Under the pieces are notes generated by a model. It saw nothing but the letters and a program-made list of their open reading frames with translations. It searched no databases and was not told where the DNA came from. From assembly GCF_003015185.1 (NCBI RefSeq), contig NZ_CP027860.1, positions 3,710,501-3,774,500 on the forward strand: DNA of 64,000 bases, in the 5' to 3' direction. This document shows, one piece after another, positions 9,252 to 19,200 of this stretch. This DNA comes from Ahniella affigens. Lineage in GTDB: Bacteria > Pseudomonadota > Gammaproteobacteria > Xanthomonadales > Ahniellaceae. The translations under genes were made by a program, and so were the position numbers. The number at the start of each line of letters is the position of its first letter. Position 1 is the first letter of the stretch.

Positions 9252-9281
9252 TTGCAGGAAGATTTCAAAGCCCGCTAGAAT
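9252..9281 (+). promoter_or_regulatory. Sigma-70 promoter of tRNA-Thr
   Basis: TTGCAG (9252-9257), an 18-bp spacer and TAGAAT (9276-9281). A GC-rich discriminator (GCGCCC) follows, as is usual for stringently controlled stable RNA promoters. The tRNA begins 20 bases after the -10 box. Confidence 0.75.
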
Positions 9282-9300
9282 TCGCGCCCTTCTCGGGAAT

Positions 9301-9376
9301 GCCGGAATAGCTCAGTTGGTAGAGCGCGTCATTCGTAATGATGAGGTCGTAGGTTCGATTCCTATTTCCGGCACCA
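9301..9376 (+). tRNA. tRNA-Thr (anticodon CGU)
   Basis: 76 nt with encoded CCA. Acceptor stem GCCGGAA pairs with TTCCGGC. The D-arm GCTCAGTTGGTAGAGC and the T-arm GTAGGTTCGATTCCTAT are canonical, and the anticodon loop reads TTCGTAA with CGT at the centre, decoding ACG. A terminator follows. It lies between metK and the secreted protease, with no sign of integration at its 3' end. Confidence 0.98.
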
Positions 9377-9395
9377 TTCCCGCCTCGAAGCAACG

Positions 9396-9427
9396 AAAAA
9401 CCCCGCGCCTGCGGGGTTTTTTGTTTT
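9396..9427 (+). terminator. Intrinsic terminator after tRNA-Thr
   Basis: CCCCGC-GCCT-GCGGGG (9401-9416) followed by TTTTTTGTTTTT. The AAAAA on its left side would also allow weaker function on the minus strand. Confidence 0.9.
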
Positions 9428-9491
9428 TGCGCACGGATTGTCAGTTGCTCGGGCAGACTGGCTGTTGCCAGCCTGCCGAGCAGAACGATCT

Positions 9492-12400
9492 TCATTCAAA
9501 GTCATTCTTGAACAGGATATCGGTCGGCTGGGATGGCCCAGGAAGATCAATACACCAGCGGGTCAAGGTACCGACGTCAAGATTGGCTGCATCGACGATC
9601 TTCAAGGTCCAGGTACCTTCGCTCGCACCATCAAACGGCACGAACGTGGCAATTGGTTGCACATCACCTCCGAAAGCAGGCGGCGAAGCGGCGCAGGTGC
9701 CCGAAGTCGTACTGGACGACATCAGGAAATTTGCCGCAATGTTCGCCACATTGCAGGAGCCACTCCCCGAAGCGCGCAACGGCCGATTGATCACATTGAC
9801 GGCCGCGCCACCATTCTTAGCCAAACTGATCACCAGATCACCGATGTAGGTGTGCGTCACTTCGACTCTGAGCTTCAGACCGGAAATTGCAGGTCCACCT
9901 GCGGGAATCACGATATTCGACGAGACGCCGGCAGGCGTATTATCTGGAATCGATAACGAACCCGTGAAGCAGACAAGGGCTTCTGTTGCAAAGCTCCGCA
10001 CACTACTCAGAACACTGCTGCCGCAGGCGTTGGTGGCCCGCACGCGCCAATAATAAGTGGTCTGGGTATTGAGAGCAGGGGTGACCGCATAACTGTTGCC
10101 GGTTACGGTTTCTGAATCCACGATGTTGGAGAAATTCACATCAGTGGCAATTTCAACAGTATAGGAAGCAGCGTCCGGTACGACGGCCCAGGTCAAGACG
10201 GGCGACGTGGGCACGCCCACAGCAGTATCGGCGGGGGCGGTCAATGTTGGGGTAGCTGGCACCGCAGACGATACGTGCAGATTGAAATTCGTGTTGCGCA
10301 CGACCACGCCAGACGTGCCCGTCAAGGCGATGGCATAGTCACCAGTACCAACCCCAGCAGAACCGATCTGGAGCAAGGCGCTACCAGGCAACGCCGCAAT
10401 GGTCGACGGGGTAAAATTGACGGTACCAGGTGCCGGCAAACCGGTTGCAGTCAGATCAACGGGTGCGTTGAAGCCGAGAATCGGTGACACATCCAGCGAT
10501 TGCGACACATTGGTACCTGCACACACTGATGCGTTTGTGGGGCTGGTAGTCAAGGCGAACCCTGGCTCGGCCACACAGTTGCTGCAGACCAGCGCGAAGT
10601 GCTGGTCGGTCGTATCGGCGCCACCGAGAATGCCATCTCCGTTCAATCCCGTCGCCCGGACCTTGACTTGGAGGGTCGCGCCGGACGAGAGACCTGAGCT
10701 GCCCACGGGCAGATACACACGCTCTACGTTATCGCGTGTATTGGCCGCGCCACCGGTGGCGGAGACCCCCGCCGTGAACACATTGCCACGATAGAGGGTG
10801 CCATTCAGCGTGACTTCCAGATCCAAATTGTTGACCAATGCCGGATCGACGGTGCCAGGCGGATCCGTCCACACCAGCGCGATTCGCAAGTCCTTGCCAC
10901 CGTCGGCGATGGCGCCATTGAACGTGTATTCCTCACCTGGGGTTTGCAGCGGTACCGATTGATCCACATACTCGGTCACGATGTCGTTCATTACGTTCTT
11001 CAAATTGACACGCCCCCATCCCTCGTTGCCATTCGGAATGGCAGCAGTGGCGCCTGTGCCCGACATGTCGACCGTGCCGTTGATCAAGGCTGCCTTGATC
11101 AGGGCCGGGCTTGGCGAATCACCAGCGTTACGGTCCTTCCAATACTCAGAAAACAACGCCGCAGCACCAGCAATCTGCGGCGCTGCATGCGACGTACCAC
11201 TGCTGATGCGGTGAAACGTATCAATGTTTCCGAACAACACATCTGGGCCAGAACGACCGCCCGTAATGGCATCACCAGGCGCGGCAATGTCGGGCTTGAT
11301 GCGCTGATCGGCAGCGGGGCCACGGCTGGAAAAGTCCGGGAGTTGTTCCAAATTATCAGCGGGACTGGTAGAACCCGTTGAGGATGGACTGGTTGGACGC
11401 ACATTCTCGCTGGCCGCGACAGTCAGCACATTCTTGGCGACCTTTGGACGGGTCAGTGAGTTCGCAGTCGGTCCCGAATTGCCTGCCGAAAACACCACCA
11501 TCAGTTCGTCTATCGAGGAACCGGCGGAAGCATCGCGAACGAAGCCGTCGTAGGCGGCAGCGAGCGAGTCATATGCATTGGAATTTGTACCAGCGCCCCA
11601 GGAGTTGTTGCTGATCGTTCCGAGCACGCCATTCGGGCCCGCGGTCGTCACCGCGTCATTGGCAGTATCGGCTTCGGAACCGCCATAGCCCGTGCGCAGC
11701 AGAGGGATGTTGATCACATGCGCCTTGGGTGCGACACCCAAGCCGTAGTTGTAGCCACCCGGATCCAAGGTCGAAAAAGGTGTCGTGCCTGCGATGATGC
11801 TGGCCTGAAGGTGCCCATGTCCGTCTGCGCCAGCGGCTGCACCGCGAAGGTTGGCATTGACGGCGTTCGCGGCCGTGACATAGAAGCCGCCATCACCAGG
11901 AATACCAATGCCATCGTCGACAATGGCCACCGTCACGCTGGTGCCGTCCACCGTGAATTGCGTCAGCGGGTCGTAACCAGGAGGCGACACTGTCGTCGCA
12001 TTGACAAAGTTGCCGGCAACAATCTGTGCCGCACGTTCATCTTCCGCGGTCGGCGCAATGTACGGATCGATCGATATCACGCCTTTCAGCCTAGCGACAT
12101 CGGCCAGTTTCTCGGCTGGCAGGTCGACGCGAACCAAGTCGAAATAGCTATTTGGCAAGTCCATGTACTGCCGGACCTGACCGCCAAGGGTTCCTACCGA
12201 CGACAAGACTTCCATCATCGTCGTGTACTTTGCGAACGCAATCTCATATCGGGAAACGCTCTTCGGAGGCGGCGCATTAAATGTTCGCTTCTGCATGGTC
12301 TCAGCGTCGGCGAACACGTAATCGAGCGCCGGACCAAGACGGTCTATCGGCTCATAAGCGCCCACCCAGCGTATGCGTGGATGGGACACCAAAGCCATGA

Positions 12401-12878
12401 CCTGATCGGGCTTGCCGTGCACGAGAAACGCATCGGTAGGGAGGTAGTTGACCACCGTCAGCCCCGCCATACGAAGGTCCTGAAGCCACTCGTCCCGAAC
12501 TGGCGCTGAAAACTGCACGATAAAATCTTCGCCGGAACTATTCAGGCTCTCCTTGTAGGCTCGCGGGTTAGAGGTCTTCGCACGCAGATTGTCGACCAGT
12601 GGATCGAAGCTGCGGCCACGGGTGTAGATGTGCCCATCAAGCAATACCCCGTGATTGCCCGAGGTCAGTGCTTTTGCCTGCCCCTGATCGACGCCAACCA
12701 CGATGAAGGAACCATAGTCCTCGGCCCAGGAGCCGGCCGATTTCGCGACGTCGGCAGCGGCGGAATCACGAGAGAGAATCATCACACGTTCCGGCGTCGA
12801 GGCAGCAAACGCGGAGCCACTGGACAAAGACGCAAGAATTGCAAGAGTGAGGATAGGACGCGAATTGCGTAGTGACAT
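9492..12878 (-). CDS. Secreted multidomain subtilisin-like serine protease (S8) with FN3 and P/proprotein domains and GFE-type tail
   Basis: 1128 residues starting at MSLRNSRPILTL, with a clear signal peptide ending SGSAFA-AS and GGAG eight bases upstream. About 270 residues of propeptide-like sequence precede the S8 domain. Catalytic residues: Asp in VAIVDDGIG (about 322), His in DGHGHLQAS (about 354), oxyanion Asn in VVFSAGNSGP, Ser in SGTSHAAPQ (about 562). The His motif departs from the usual HGTHVAG. After it come a beta-sandwich region, an FN3 domain (about 880-970), and a P/proprotein-convertase-like domain (SLSIPDNTPAG to GTWTLKIVDAA). The last residues are ILFKNDFE, a tail shared with three other secreted proteins here. 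Predicted extracellular protease; substrate unknown. Confidence 0.9.
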   Translation of the reverse strand: MSLRNSRPILTLAILASLSSGSAFAASTPERVMILSRDSAAADVAKSAGSWAEDYGSFIVVGVDQGQAKALTSGNHGVLLDGHIYTRGRSFDPLVDNLRAKTSNPRAYKESLNSSGEDFIVQFSAPVRDEWLQDLRMAGLTVVNYLPTDAFLVHGKPDQVMALVSHPRIRWVGAYEPIDRLGPALDYVFADAETMQKRTFNAPPPKSVSRYEIAFAKYTTMMEVLSSVGTLGGQVRQYMDLPNSYFDLVRVDLPAEKLADVARLKGVISIDPYIAPTAEDERAAQIVAGNFVNATTVSPPGYDPLTQFTVDGTSVTVAIVDDGIGIPGDGGFYVTAANAVNANLRGAAAGADGHGHLQASIIAGTTPFSTLDPGGYNYGLGVAPKAHVINIPLLRTGYGGSEADTANDAVTTAGPNGVLGTISNNSWGAGTNSNAYDSLAAAYDGFVRDASAGSSIDELMVVFSAGNSGPTANSLTRPKVAKNVLTVAASENVRPTSPSSTGSTSPADNLEQLPDFSSRGPAADQRIKPDIAAPGDAITGGRSGPDVLFGNIDTFHRISSGTSHAAPQIAGAAALFSEYWKDRNAGDSPSPALIKAALINGTVDMSGTGATAAIPNGNEGWGRVNLKNVMNDIVTEYVDQSVPLQTPGEEYTFNGAIADGGKDLRIALVWTDPPGTVDPALVNNLDLEVTLNGTLYRGNVFTAGVSATGGAANTRDNVERVYLPVGSSGLSSGATLQVKVRATGLNGDGILGGADTTDQHFALVCSNCVAEPGFALTTSPTNASVCAGTNVSQSLDVSPILGFNAPVDLTATGLPAPGTVNFTPSTIAALPGSALLQIGSAGVGTGDYAIALTGTSGVVVRNTNFNLHVSSAVPATPTLTAPADTAVGVPTSPVLTWAVVPDAASYTVEIATDVNFSNIVDSETVTGNSYAVTPALNTQTTYYWRVRATNACGSSVLSSVRSFATEALVCFTGSLSIPDNTPAGVSSNIVIPAGGPAISGLKLRVEVTHTYIGDLVISLAKNGGAAVNVINRPLRASGSGSCNVANIAANFLMSSSTTSGTCAASPPAFGGDVQPIATFVPFDGASEGTWTLKIVDAANLDVGTLTRWCIDLPGPSQPTDILFKNDFE

Positions 12879-13141
12879 AGCAAGAACTCCACTTGAATCA
12901 GAATGCGAACGGCTCCAAGGGGAGTGCCACAGGTTTGCACCCGACACTCACGTTCCTGAAGCATTGGGACCTGGGATGGTCATGTCCACGGCAAAAAAAT
13001 CGAACGCCTTGACCAATAGACAAGAGCCCGGCCCTGAATTTTTATCAGGCTGACGGTCAGTGAACCTCCGTCTACAGGATGAGGTAGACGCGTCGGGCCG
13101 AACACCAGCAGCCCTGCTTTGGCCGCCGATTGGCTTTTGGA

Positions 13142-13936
13142 TCAGACAAACCGCTCAATCTGCGTGCGATACCCGCGGGACAGTTTCAGTTCTTTGCCGC
13201 CATCCAGGTCGATGAAGTACTCGCCGTTTTGATGCGGGCGGAGGCGTTGCACGGCGCTGATCGCCACGATGGTGGAGCGATGAATCCGAGCGAAGCGTTC
13301 CGGAGGTAGGCGGTCTTCGAGTTCGCGGAGGCTCGCACGGGCGATGTGATTGCCATTTGCCGTGTGGACAACAACGTAGTCGCCGGCGGCATCGATCCAC
13401 TGGATGTCTTGAATCGGGATCCGAATGAGGCTGTTGCCGTCTTTCAACGTCAGCCGATCGTCCTGGGTTTCGGCGAGACTCAGACCCCGTTCGGCGCCAA
13501 CCAGATTCATCAGCGCCGCGTGGTTGTCAGCGTCGGGGTCGACGCGATTGGGCAGCAACTTGCGCGCTCGGATCAACGCGGCGCGAAGGGGTTCCGCATC
13601 AACCGGCTTCAACAAGTAATCGACCGCATGAACTCGGAACGCATCGAGCGCATAGTGATCGTACGCGGTCACGAAAATAACCAGTGGCCACTGCGCCACC
13701 GGCAACGCGGCCAACATCTGAAAGCCGTCGAGGCCAGGCATCTGAATGTCCAGAAACACCAGATCCGGTGCGTCGGCCTCGATCAGCGCCAAGCCTTCGC
13801 GGCCATTGCTGGCTTCACCGATCACGTCGAGCGGGCCGAGCTCGGGCTCGCTCTGCAGAAGTTGCGAGAGACGGAGGCGCAAGCCGCGGCGCGCCAGCGG
13901 TTCGTCGTCGATCAACAAGCAGCGGATCGGGCTCAT
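13142..13936 (-). CDS. LytTR-family response regulator
   Basis: 264 residues. The receiver domain (1-120) has the acidic pair DDE (10-12), phospho-acceptor D63 in FLDIQMPG, and KP in YLLKPVDAEP. A LytTR DNA-binding domain (about 160-264) carries IHRSTIVAIS and NGEYFIDLDGG. The ATG overlaps the histidine kinase stop (ATGA), so the two form one translational unit. LytTR regulators with LytS-type kinases usually control cell-surface or export genes; the upstream RND pump genes on the same strand are plausible targets (inference). Confidence 0.93.
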   Translation of the reverse strand: MSPIRCLLIDDEPLARRGLRLRLSQLLQSEPELGPLDVIGEASNGREGLALIEADAPDLVFLDIQMPGLDGFQMLAALPVAQWPLVIFVTAYDHYALDAFRVHAVDYLLKPVDAEPLRAALIRARKLLPNRVDPDADNHAALMNLVGAERGLSLAETQDDRLTLKDGNSLIRIPIQDIQWIDAAGDYVVVHTANGNHIARASLRELEDRLPPERFARIHRSTIVAISAVQRLRPHQNGEYFIDLDGGKELKLSRGYRTQIERFV

Positions 13937-14985
13937 CGCGGCGCGGCCCATTGCAACGGCAGCGTAATCTCGACCGCCACACCACCTTCGGGCCGCTCGC
14001 TGACCAACAACTGTTGTGCCGAGCCATACAGCGTTTGCAGGCGCTCGCGGGTATTGCGAAGCCCGACGCCGCAGCCTTCAGCAATCACTTTGGGATCACA
14101 CCCCGGACCGTCATCCGCGACGCGCAATCGCAACAACTGGCCCTCGCGGCTGATATGAATCTGCAACGTGCACGCGCGCTCGGAGCGCGCGACGGCGTGC
14201 TTGATGGCATTCTCCACCAGTGGCTGCAGAATCAGACTCGGCACCAGCGCTTGATCCAGGGCTGGATCAAGACGGATGTCGAGTTGCAGCCGATCTGGAA
14301 AGCGCATTTTCTCGATCCCCAGATACAGATTGAGGATTTCCATTTCTCGCTGCAATGGCACCCGCTGCTGCGGCTCCTGCTCCAACGTATAGCGGAGGAA
14401 TCGACTCAGAGCCCCAAGCATTCGCTCGGCGGTGTCGTTCGATTGTTCCAACACCAATGTGGCGATGGCATTGAGCGTATTGAACAGGAAATGCGGATTG
14501 AGCTGGTAGCGCAGCATTTTCAGCTGCGCTTCGTGGGCCTGCTGGTTGGCCTGCAGCACCCGTTGCCGCTCCTCGCTATACGCGCGCTGCAACCGAATTC
14601 CGAACCAGAGCCCGATCCAGCTCATCACGACCATTGCCGCCGAGCCAGAATACGCAAGATAGCCGTACACGTTGCGGGGCACGCACTCGTTCGGACAGTA
14701 GGTCTGCACCGAAAAGGCACTGATAAAGCCCATCGTGACAGTGACCAGCACAAAGCACGGCACCAGCACCCGCAACAGCCGCCACGGCGACCACTGCCAG
14801 ATCCGCTTCAGAACGTGATGCAACGGCCACGTGAGCAGAAAGCCGCCAACACTGATTGTCAGCGAGACGTCGAGATAGTCGAACGTCTTGCCGTGCGCGA
14901 CCGCAGACAAGTAGTTGACGAGCAAATAGGCCGACCAGCCCAGGATCTGCAAGGGCCAGAAATGCAAGCGAAACATGGTGTTCAT
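13933..14985 (-). CDS. LytS/YehU-type sensor histidine kinase
   Basis: 350 residues. Four hydrophobic segments lie in the first 130 residues, with a short loop holding two cysteines (TYCPNECVP). A coiled-coil linker precedes the His_kinase domain with phospho-acceptor H165 in LNPHFLFNTLN. The HATPase_c domain has the N-box LVENAIKHAV and G-box DDGPGCDPK and GVGLRNTRERL. No periplasmic sensor domain is visible, so sensing is probably through the membrane segments or the cysteine loop. The gene is 104 bp downstream of the RND adaptor gene on the same strand and overlaps its response regulator. Confidence 0.93.
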   Translation of the reverse strand: MNTMFRLHFWPLQILGWSAYLLVNYLSAVAHGKTFDYLDVSLTISVGGFLLTWPLHHVLKRIWQWSPWRLLRVLVPCFVLVTVTMGFISAFSVQTYCPNECVPRNVYGYLAYSGSAAMVVMSWIGLWFGIRLQRAYSEERQRVLQANQQAHEAQLKMLRYQLNPHFLFNTLNAIATLVLEQSNDTAERMLGALSRFLRYTLEQEPQQRVPLQREMEILNLYLGIEKMRFPDRLQLDIRLDPALDQALVPSLILQPLVENAIKHAVARSERACTLQIHISREGQLLRLRVADDGPGCDPKVIAEGCGVGLRNTRERLQTLYGSAQQLLVSERPEGGVAVEITLPLQWAAPR

Positions 14986-15089
14986 GGGCGAAGGTTAACG
15001 CCATTGGGGCCCGCCTGGGCACCGCTCGGCGTATCAGCGGTGCTTCTGGGCGCATCGCTGGCGAACCTTGACGCCAGTCGGTCCATGCC

Positions 15090-16202
15090 TCAACAACTGC
15101 TCGATGGTGTCAGCCCCACGCAGCGGCCACCGGGTGCCACGCCTGCCCGCGTGGCGACTTGGGTGGCCTCCAGAACCTGCACTTCGGCACCATCCTGCAG
15201 GCGCTCGGCGCCGCGAACCACCACTTGATCGCCTGGATTGACCGCACCAATGACGGCAACGCGCAGCCCCGCTTCGGCAGACAACGTCACCGGGACGCGC
15301 TCGGCCTTACCGGATTGAATGCGGACCAAATGCGTCCCTTCGGGCCGACGCACGATCGCATCGGCCGGCACCGTCAGCGCAACTTGCGCCTTGGCACTCG
15401 GCCAGCGCACCGACAGCGCAGCGCCAATCGGATCACGGAACATTCGGTCCAGCTTCAGACGTGCATGCAATTGACGCGACTGTGCCGGTCCCGGCACCAG
15501 CGCTCGAACGGCTGCCGGTTGCGCTGCGTCGCCCTCGCCAACCAAGAGCGCGTCACCCGGTTTTGCCCAAGCCGCCAGATCGACGGGCACGGCCAGATCA
15601 AGCTCCAGCCGCTCGGTGTTGGTCAGCTGCACAATGGCCTCGCCGGCTGCGGCCTGCTCGCCCGCATGCTTCATCTGCGCGCTGACGACGCCGGCGAATG
15701 GCGCGCGAATCGTGGTCTCGGCGAGATCGAGCTCGGCGAGCCGAAGCGCGACCTCGGCTTCGGCCAACTGCGCATTCAGCACGTCCGCACGCGCTCGCGC
15801 CTCATCACGCTGCGCGAGCGGGATGGCATCACTGAGACTCTGCAGACGCTGCACCTGGCGATCAGCCAGATCGCGTTCGGCGCGCAGACGCGCGAGTCGG
15901 GCTTGTTCGCGCTGCACGGCCAAGGCCGCTTGTGCGTCATCGAGCCGCGCGACCACATCACCCGCTTTGACCTTCGCCCCCAAGTTCGCAACCTGTTTCA
16001 GGCGCCCAGACAAACGCGTGGCCAATGCCGCCTCGTCAGCGGGCACAACGGTGCCCTGCAAGGCCCGGGTCGCAGCCAACGGCGACTCCGTCACCGGCGC
16101 GGTGATAACCGTAGGTTTGGCCATTTGCGCGGACGACACCATGGCCCCCAGCAGCAGCGCAGCAGTCGTCATCGACGACACCATCAGAAGACGTTTGTTC
16201 AT
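15090..16202 (-). CDS. RND efflux periplasmic adaptor (membrane fusion protein)
   Basis: 370 residues with a signal-type N-terminus (MNKRLLMVSSMTTAALLLGAM). The layout is HlyD/AcrA-like: a split lipoyl motif (RLSGRLKQVANLGAKVKAGD and TTIRAPFAGVVS), an alpha-helical hairpin rich in Ala, Arg, Glu and Leu between them (about 95-165), a beta-barrel and a C-terminal membrane-proximal domain. It links the inner-membrane pump to an outer-membrane channel. The ATG overlaps the pump's TGA (ATGA), and GGAG precedes it. The order pump then adaptor is the reverse of the usual acrAB order. No outer-membrane factor gene is present in the window. The lipoprotein cysteine of AcrA is absent. Confidence 0.92.
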   Translation of the reverse strand: MNKRLLMVSSMTTAALLLGAMVSSAQMAKPTVITAPVTESPLAATRALQGTVVPADEAALATRLSGRLKQVANLGAKVKAGDVVARLDDAQAALAVQREQARLARLRAERDLADRQVQRLQSLSDAIPLAQRDEARARADVLNAQLAEAEVALRLAELDLAETTIRAPFAGVVSAQMKHAGEQAAAGEAIVQLTNTERLELDLAVPVDLAAWAKPGDALLVGEGDAAQPAAVRALVPGPAQSRQLHARLKLDRMFRDPIGAALSVRWPSAKAQVALTVPADAIVRRPEGTHLVRIQSGKAERVPVTLSAEAGLRVAVIGAVNPGDQVVVRGAERLQDGAEVQVLEATQVATRAGVAPGGRCVGLTPSSSC

Positions 16203-19200
16203 GGGGAGACTCCAAGGTGCGATGGCACCGATGTGTTGATGAGGTTCATGGGTTCGTGCTGTCCGCGCCAGGCGCGCGGCAAGTGCAGCAACGCGGGGAT
16301 GAGCACGGCAACGAGCAACAAGGACAAGGTCACGCCGCCGCAGGTCACCGCAGCGAGTCCACGGTAGATTGCGGCTGCCGGGCCAGGACTGACTGCCAAT
16401 GGCAGCGCGCCGACGACGCCAGTCAGAGCACCAAGCGTCAGAGCACGCAGGCGCTCGGATAGCGCGATTTCGATCGCCGCATCCAGACTGTTGCCGTCGG
16501 CCTCGGCTGCCCGCGTCTCGCTGACCAACAGCACGGCATTCGCGACCACCATCGATAGCAACATGACGAATCCGATCATCGTCAGCAGATCCAGCGGCTG
16601 CGGGACAAACCAGCCGAGAATGCGAAGTCCGAGCACCCCGCCCAACGCAGCCAGTGGCAACGTGGCCAACACCGCTGCGGTGTCGAACGCTGAGCGCAGC
16701 AGCAACATCAGGATCAATGCCAGGCACAACAAAGCGAGACCAAGATTGCTGAGCAGGCTCATACTCAAGGCGTCGAGCTTGCCTGCACTGCCGCCAACCT
16801 CCAGGCTGATGCCGACGGGCAAGTCACGGCGCAGCGTCGGCAGCACATCCCGAGATAGGAGTGCCATCACGTCCTCCAGCGCCTCACTATCACTCGGTGC
16901 AATCGACACGGTCACAGCGCGACTGAAATTCACCCGACGCAGCTCTGCGGGTGCGCGCGTGCGCGACAGGTCCGCGAGTTCACCGAGTCCTACCGCACCC
17001 GCAGGCGTGGCCAGCGGCGTTGCCGCCAAGTCTTCCAATGCCGTCGCCGCTGGTGCGCGCAGCAGGATGGGCTGTCGACGCTCACCATCGAAGTACTCGC
17101 CGAGAAACCGACCATCGCCGAGCACACGCAGACTGTCGGCCAACCAGGCACGGTTCAGCCCCAACTCCGCAAGTCGCTGATCATTCGGCAACACGGCAAT
17201 CTCAACGGCATCGGCGGCGGCATTCGGATTGGTCTGAACATCGGCATTAGGCAGCGCCGCGCGTATCAGGGTTTCAGCCCGAGCTGCCGCAGTTTGCAGT
17301 GCCTCGATCTCGGAACCGCGCAGGTGAATCCAGATCGAGCGCGCACCGCCCCCAAACGCGCCAAACAACTCGCCCTCGCGGGCAAACGCTTGCATGTCGG
17401 GCAGGCCGGCCAGAATCTTGTCGTTCAAGAGTGTTTCCAACTCGCCGATCCGACTCGGGTCCTTAACGCGAGCGCCGAGCGTGCCGCCATTCGGCCACGT
17501 GATGATGTAGTAGTTCAAGAGCGCCGGCTCCTGCTTGCCTTCCATGTACGGACGCATGCGCTCAAGGATCGGTTGCACGAGTTCGGACTCGATCCGGTCC
17601 GCCCCCATGCCTGGCGGCATTTGCAGAAAGGCATCGACGGCGGCTCGTTTGACGGGCGGCAGATAGTCGCGTGGTGGCGCCAACCAGATGGCGGCAAGGA
17701 TCGGCCCGACCACCAGGAGCAACGCAATCGGAACAGCGCGGCGCGTCGGTTCTGAAGCACTAGCGAGACGCGCCGCGAGCTTTGGCCAGGCGACATCGAG
17801 ACGCCGATCAGCGTCCGACCGAATGAGCATCGGCAACAACGCTGGGACCACCCAGAGCGCGACCGCCAGCGATACGACGACCGCAATCGAAATCGTCAAC
17901 GCGAGGTCAGCAAACACCTGACCTTCAACGTCTTTCAGCGCCAGCACGGGGAGGAACACCGCCACCGTCGTGACGGTCGAGGCCACCAGTGCGCCCGCGA
18001 CACGGCGCGTACCCTGCACCGCCGCCTGCACCAGACTCGCCCCACGCTTTTGCTCGGACAGCGCACTTTCCACGACAACGATCGCCGCATCCATGACCAT
18101 CCCAACGGCAAACGCCAAGCCGGCGATCGAGATCATGTTCAGGTTGCGCCCAAGCAACGCGAGCACGAGCAACGTGCAACAGAGCGACACTGGCACCGCG
18201 ATGGCAATCAGCACGGTCGCGCGCACATCGCGCAGGAACAGCCACAAGCAGATCAATGCGGCGACGAGGCCGAGCCCCAGATTGCCACCAAGAAAGCTGA
18301 GCGCACGTTTGATGAAGATGCCCGGCTCGAAGGACTTTTCCATCGCGAGACCAGCCGGCGTGAGCACCTCATCGCGAATCGCCGCAACCTCCTGATCAAG
18401 CCGCGCCAAGGTGTCGAGCACATTGGTGTTCGACTCCCGAAACAGTTGCAAGGTGAGCGCCGGATTCCCGTTCTGGTACGAAAAGCCCGCACGGTCCGGG
18501 CGTTGGAAGCGCGCCTGGCCGATCTCCGACAAACGCACGACCCGACCATCTATCTGGCCCACGGGCAGCTGATCGAGCGCTTCCGGCTCAAAGCGACCAT
18601 GCAAACGCAAGGTGTAACTCGTACGACCAAATTCGACCGCACCAGCCGAGACATCGTCGAGGCTCGACAACGTTGCGACCAGACTCGGCAGTTGAATACC
18701 GAGCGCCGCGGCGCGCACCGGATCAATCTCGATCCGCAACTCGCTATCGGGCCCACTGTTGATACGCGCGCTGGCAACACCTGGCACTTGCTGCAACCGC
18801 GGCAGCACTTTCTGTTCAACGAGCGCCTGATAACGCTCAACGGGGCCTTCTGTGCCCGGCAACATCTGCACAAAGTAGTAGATCAGCGTGCGTTCTGGAC
18901 CGTCGCTGCCGCGCGTCACCACCGGCGGACTCGCCTCGCGCGGCAGCGCGGGGACGCGCTGCAGGCGACTGATGACCTCGACAAACACGGGGTCGAGATC
19001 GGTTCCGGGTGCAAATTGAAGGTTCAGAAACGAGTTGCCAGCATTCGCATTGGCGCTGATCTCGGACAAGCCCTCCAAGCCGCGCATCACGCGCTCTTGC
19101 GGCTCCGTGATCGCGCGTTCGATCTCGCTCGGGGCCGAACCCGGCCACGCCGTCCAAATGCTGATGCTTGGTTCTTCTAGATCAGGCAGCAGCTGCAGCG

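Noticed and set aside
9301-9491. Integration site at the tRNA-Thr 3' end
   Set aside because: No integrase gene and no second copy of the tRNA end was seen; a normal terminator follows.
13684-15228. 514-codon plus-strand frame across the LytTR and LytS genes
   Set aside because: It spans two well-identified minus-strand genes and their overlap, with no recognisable domain.
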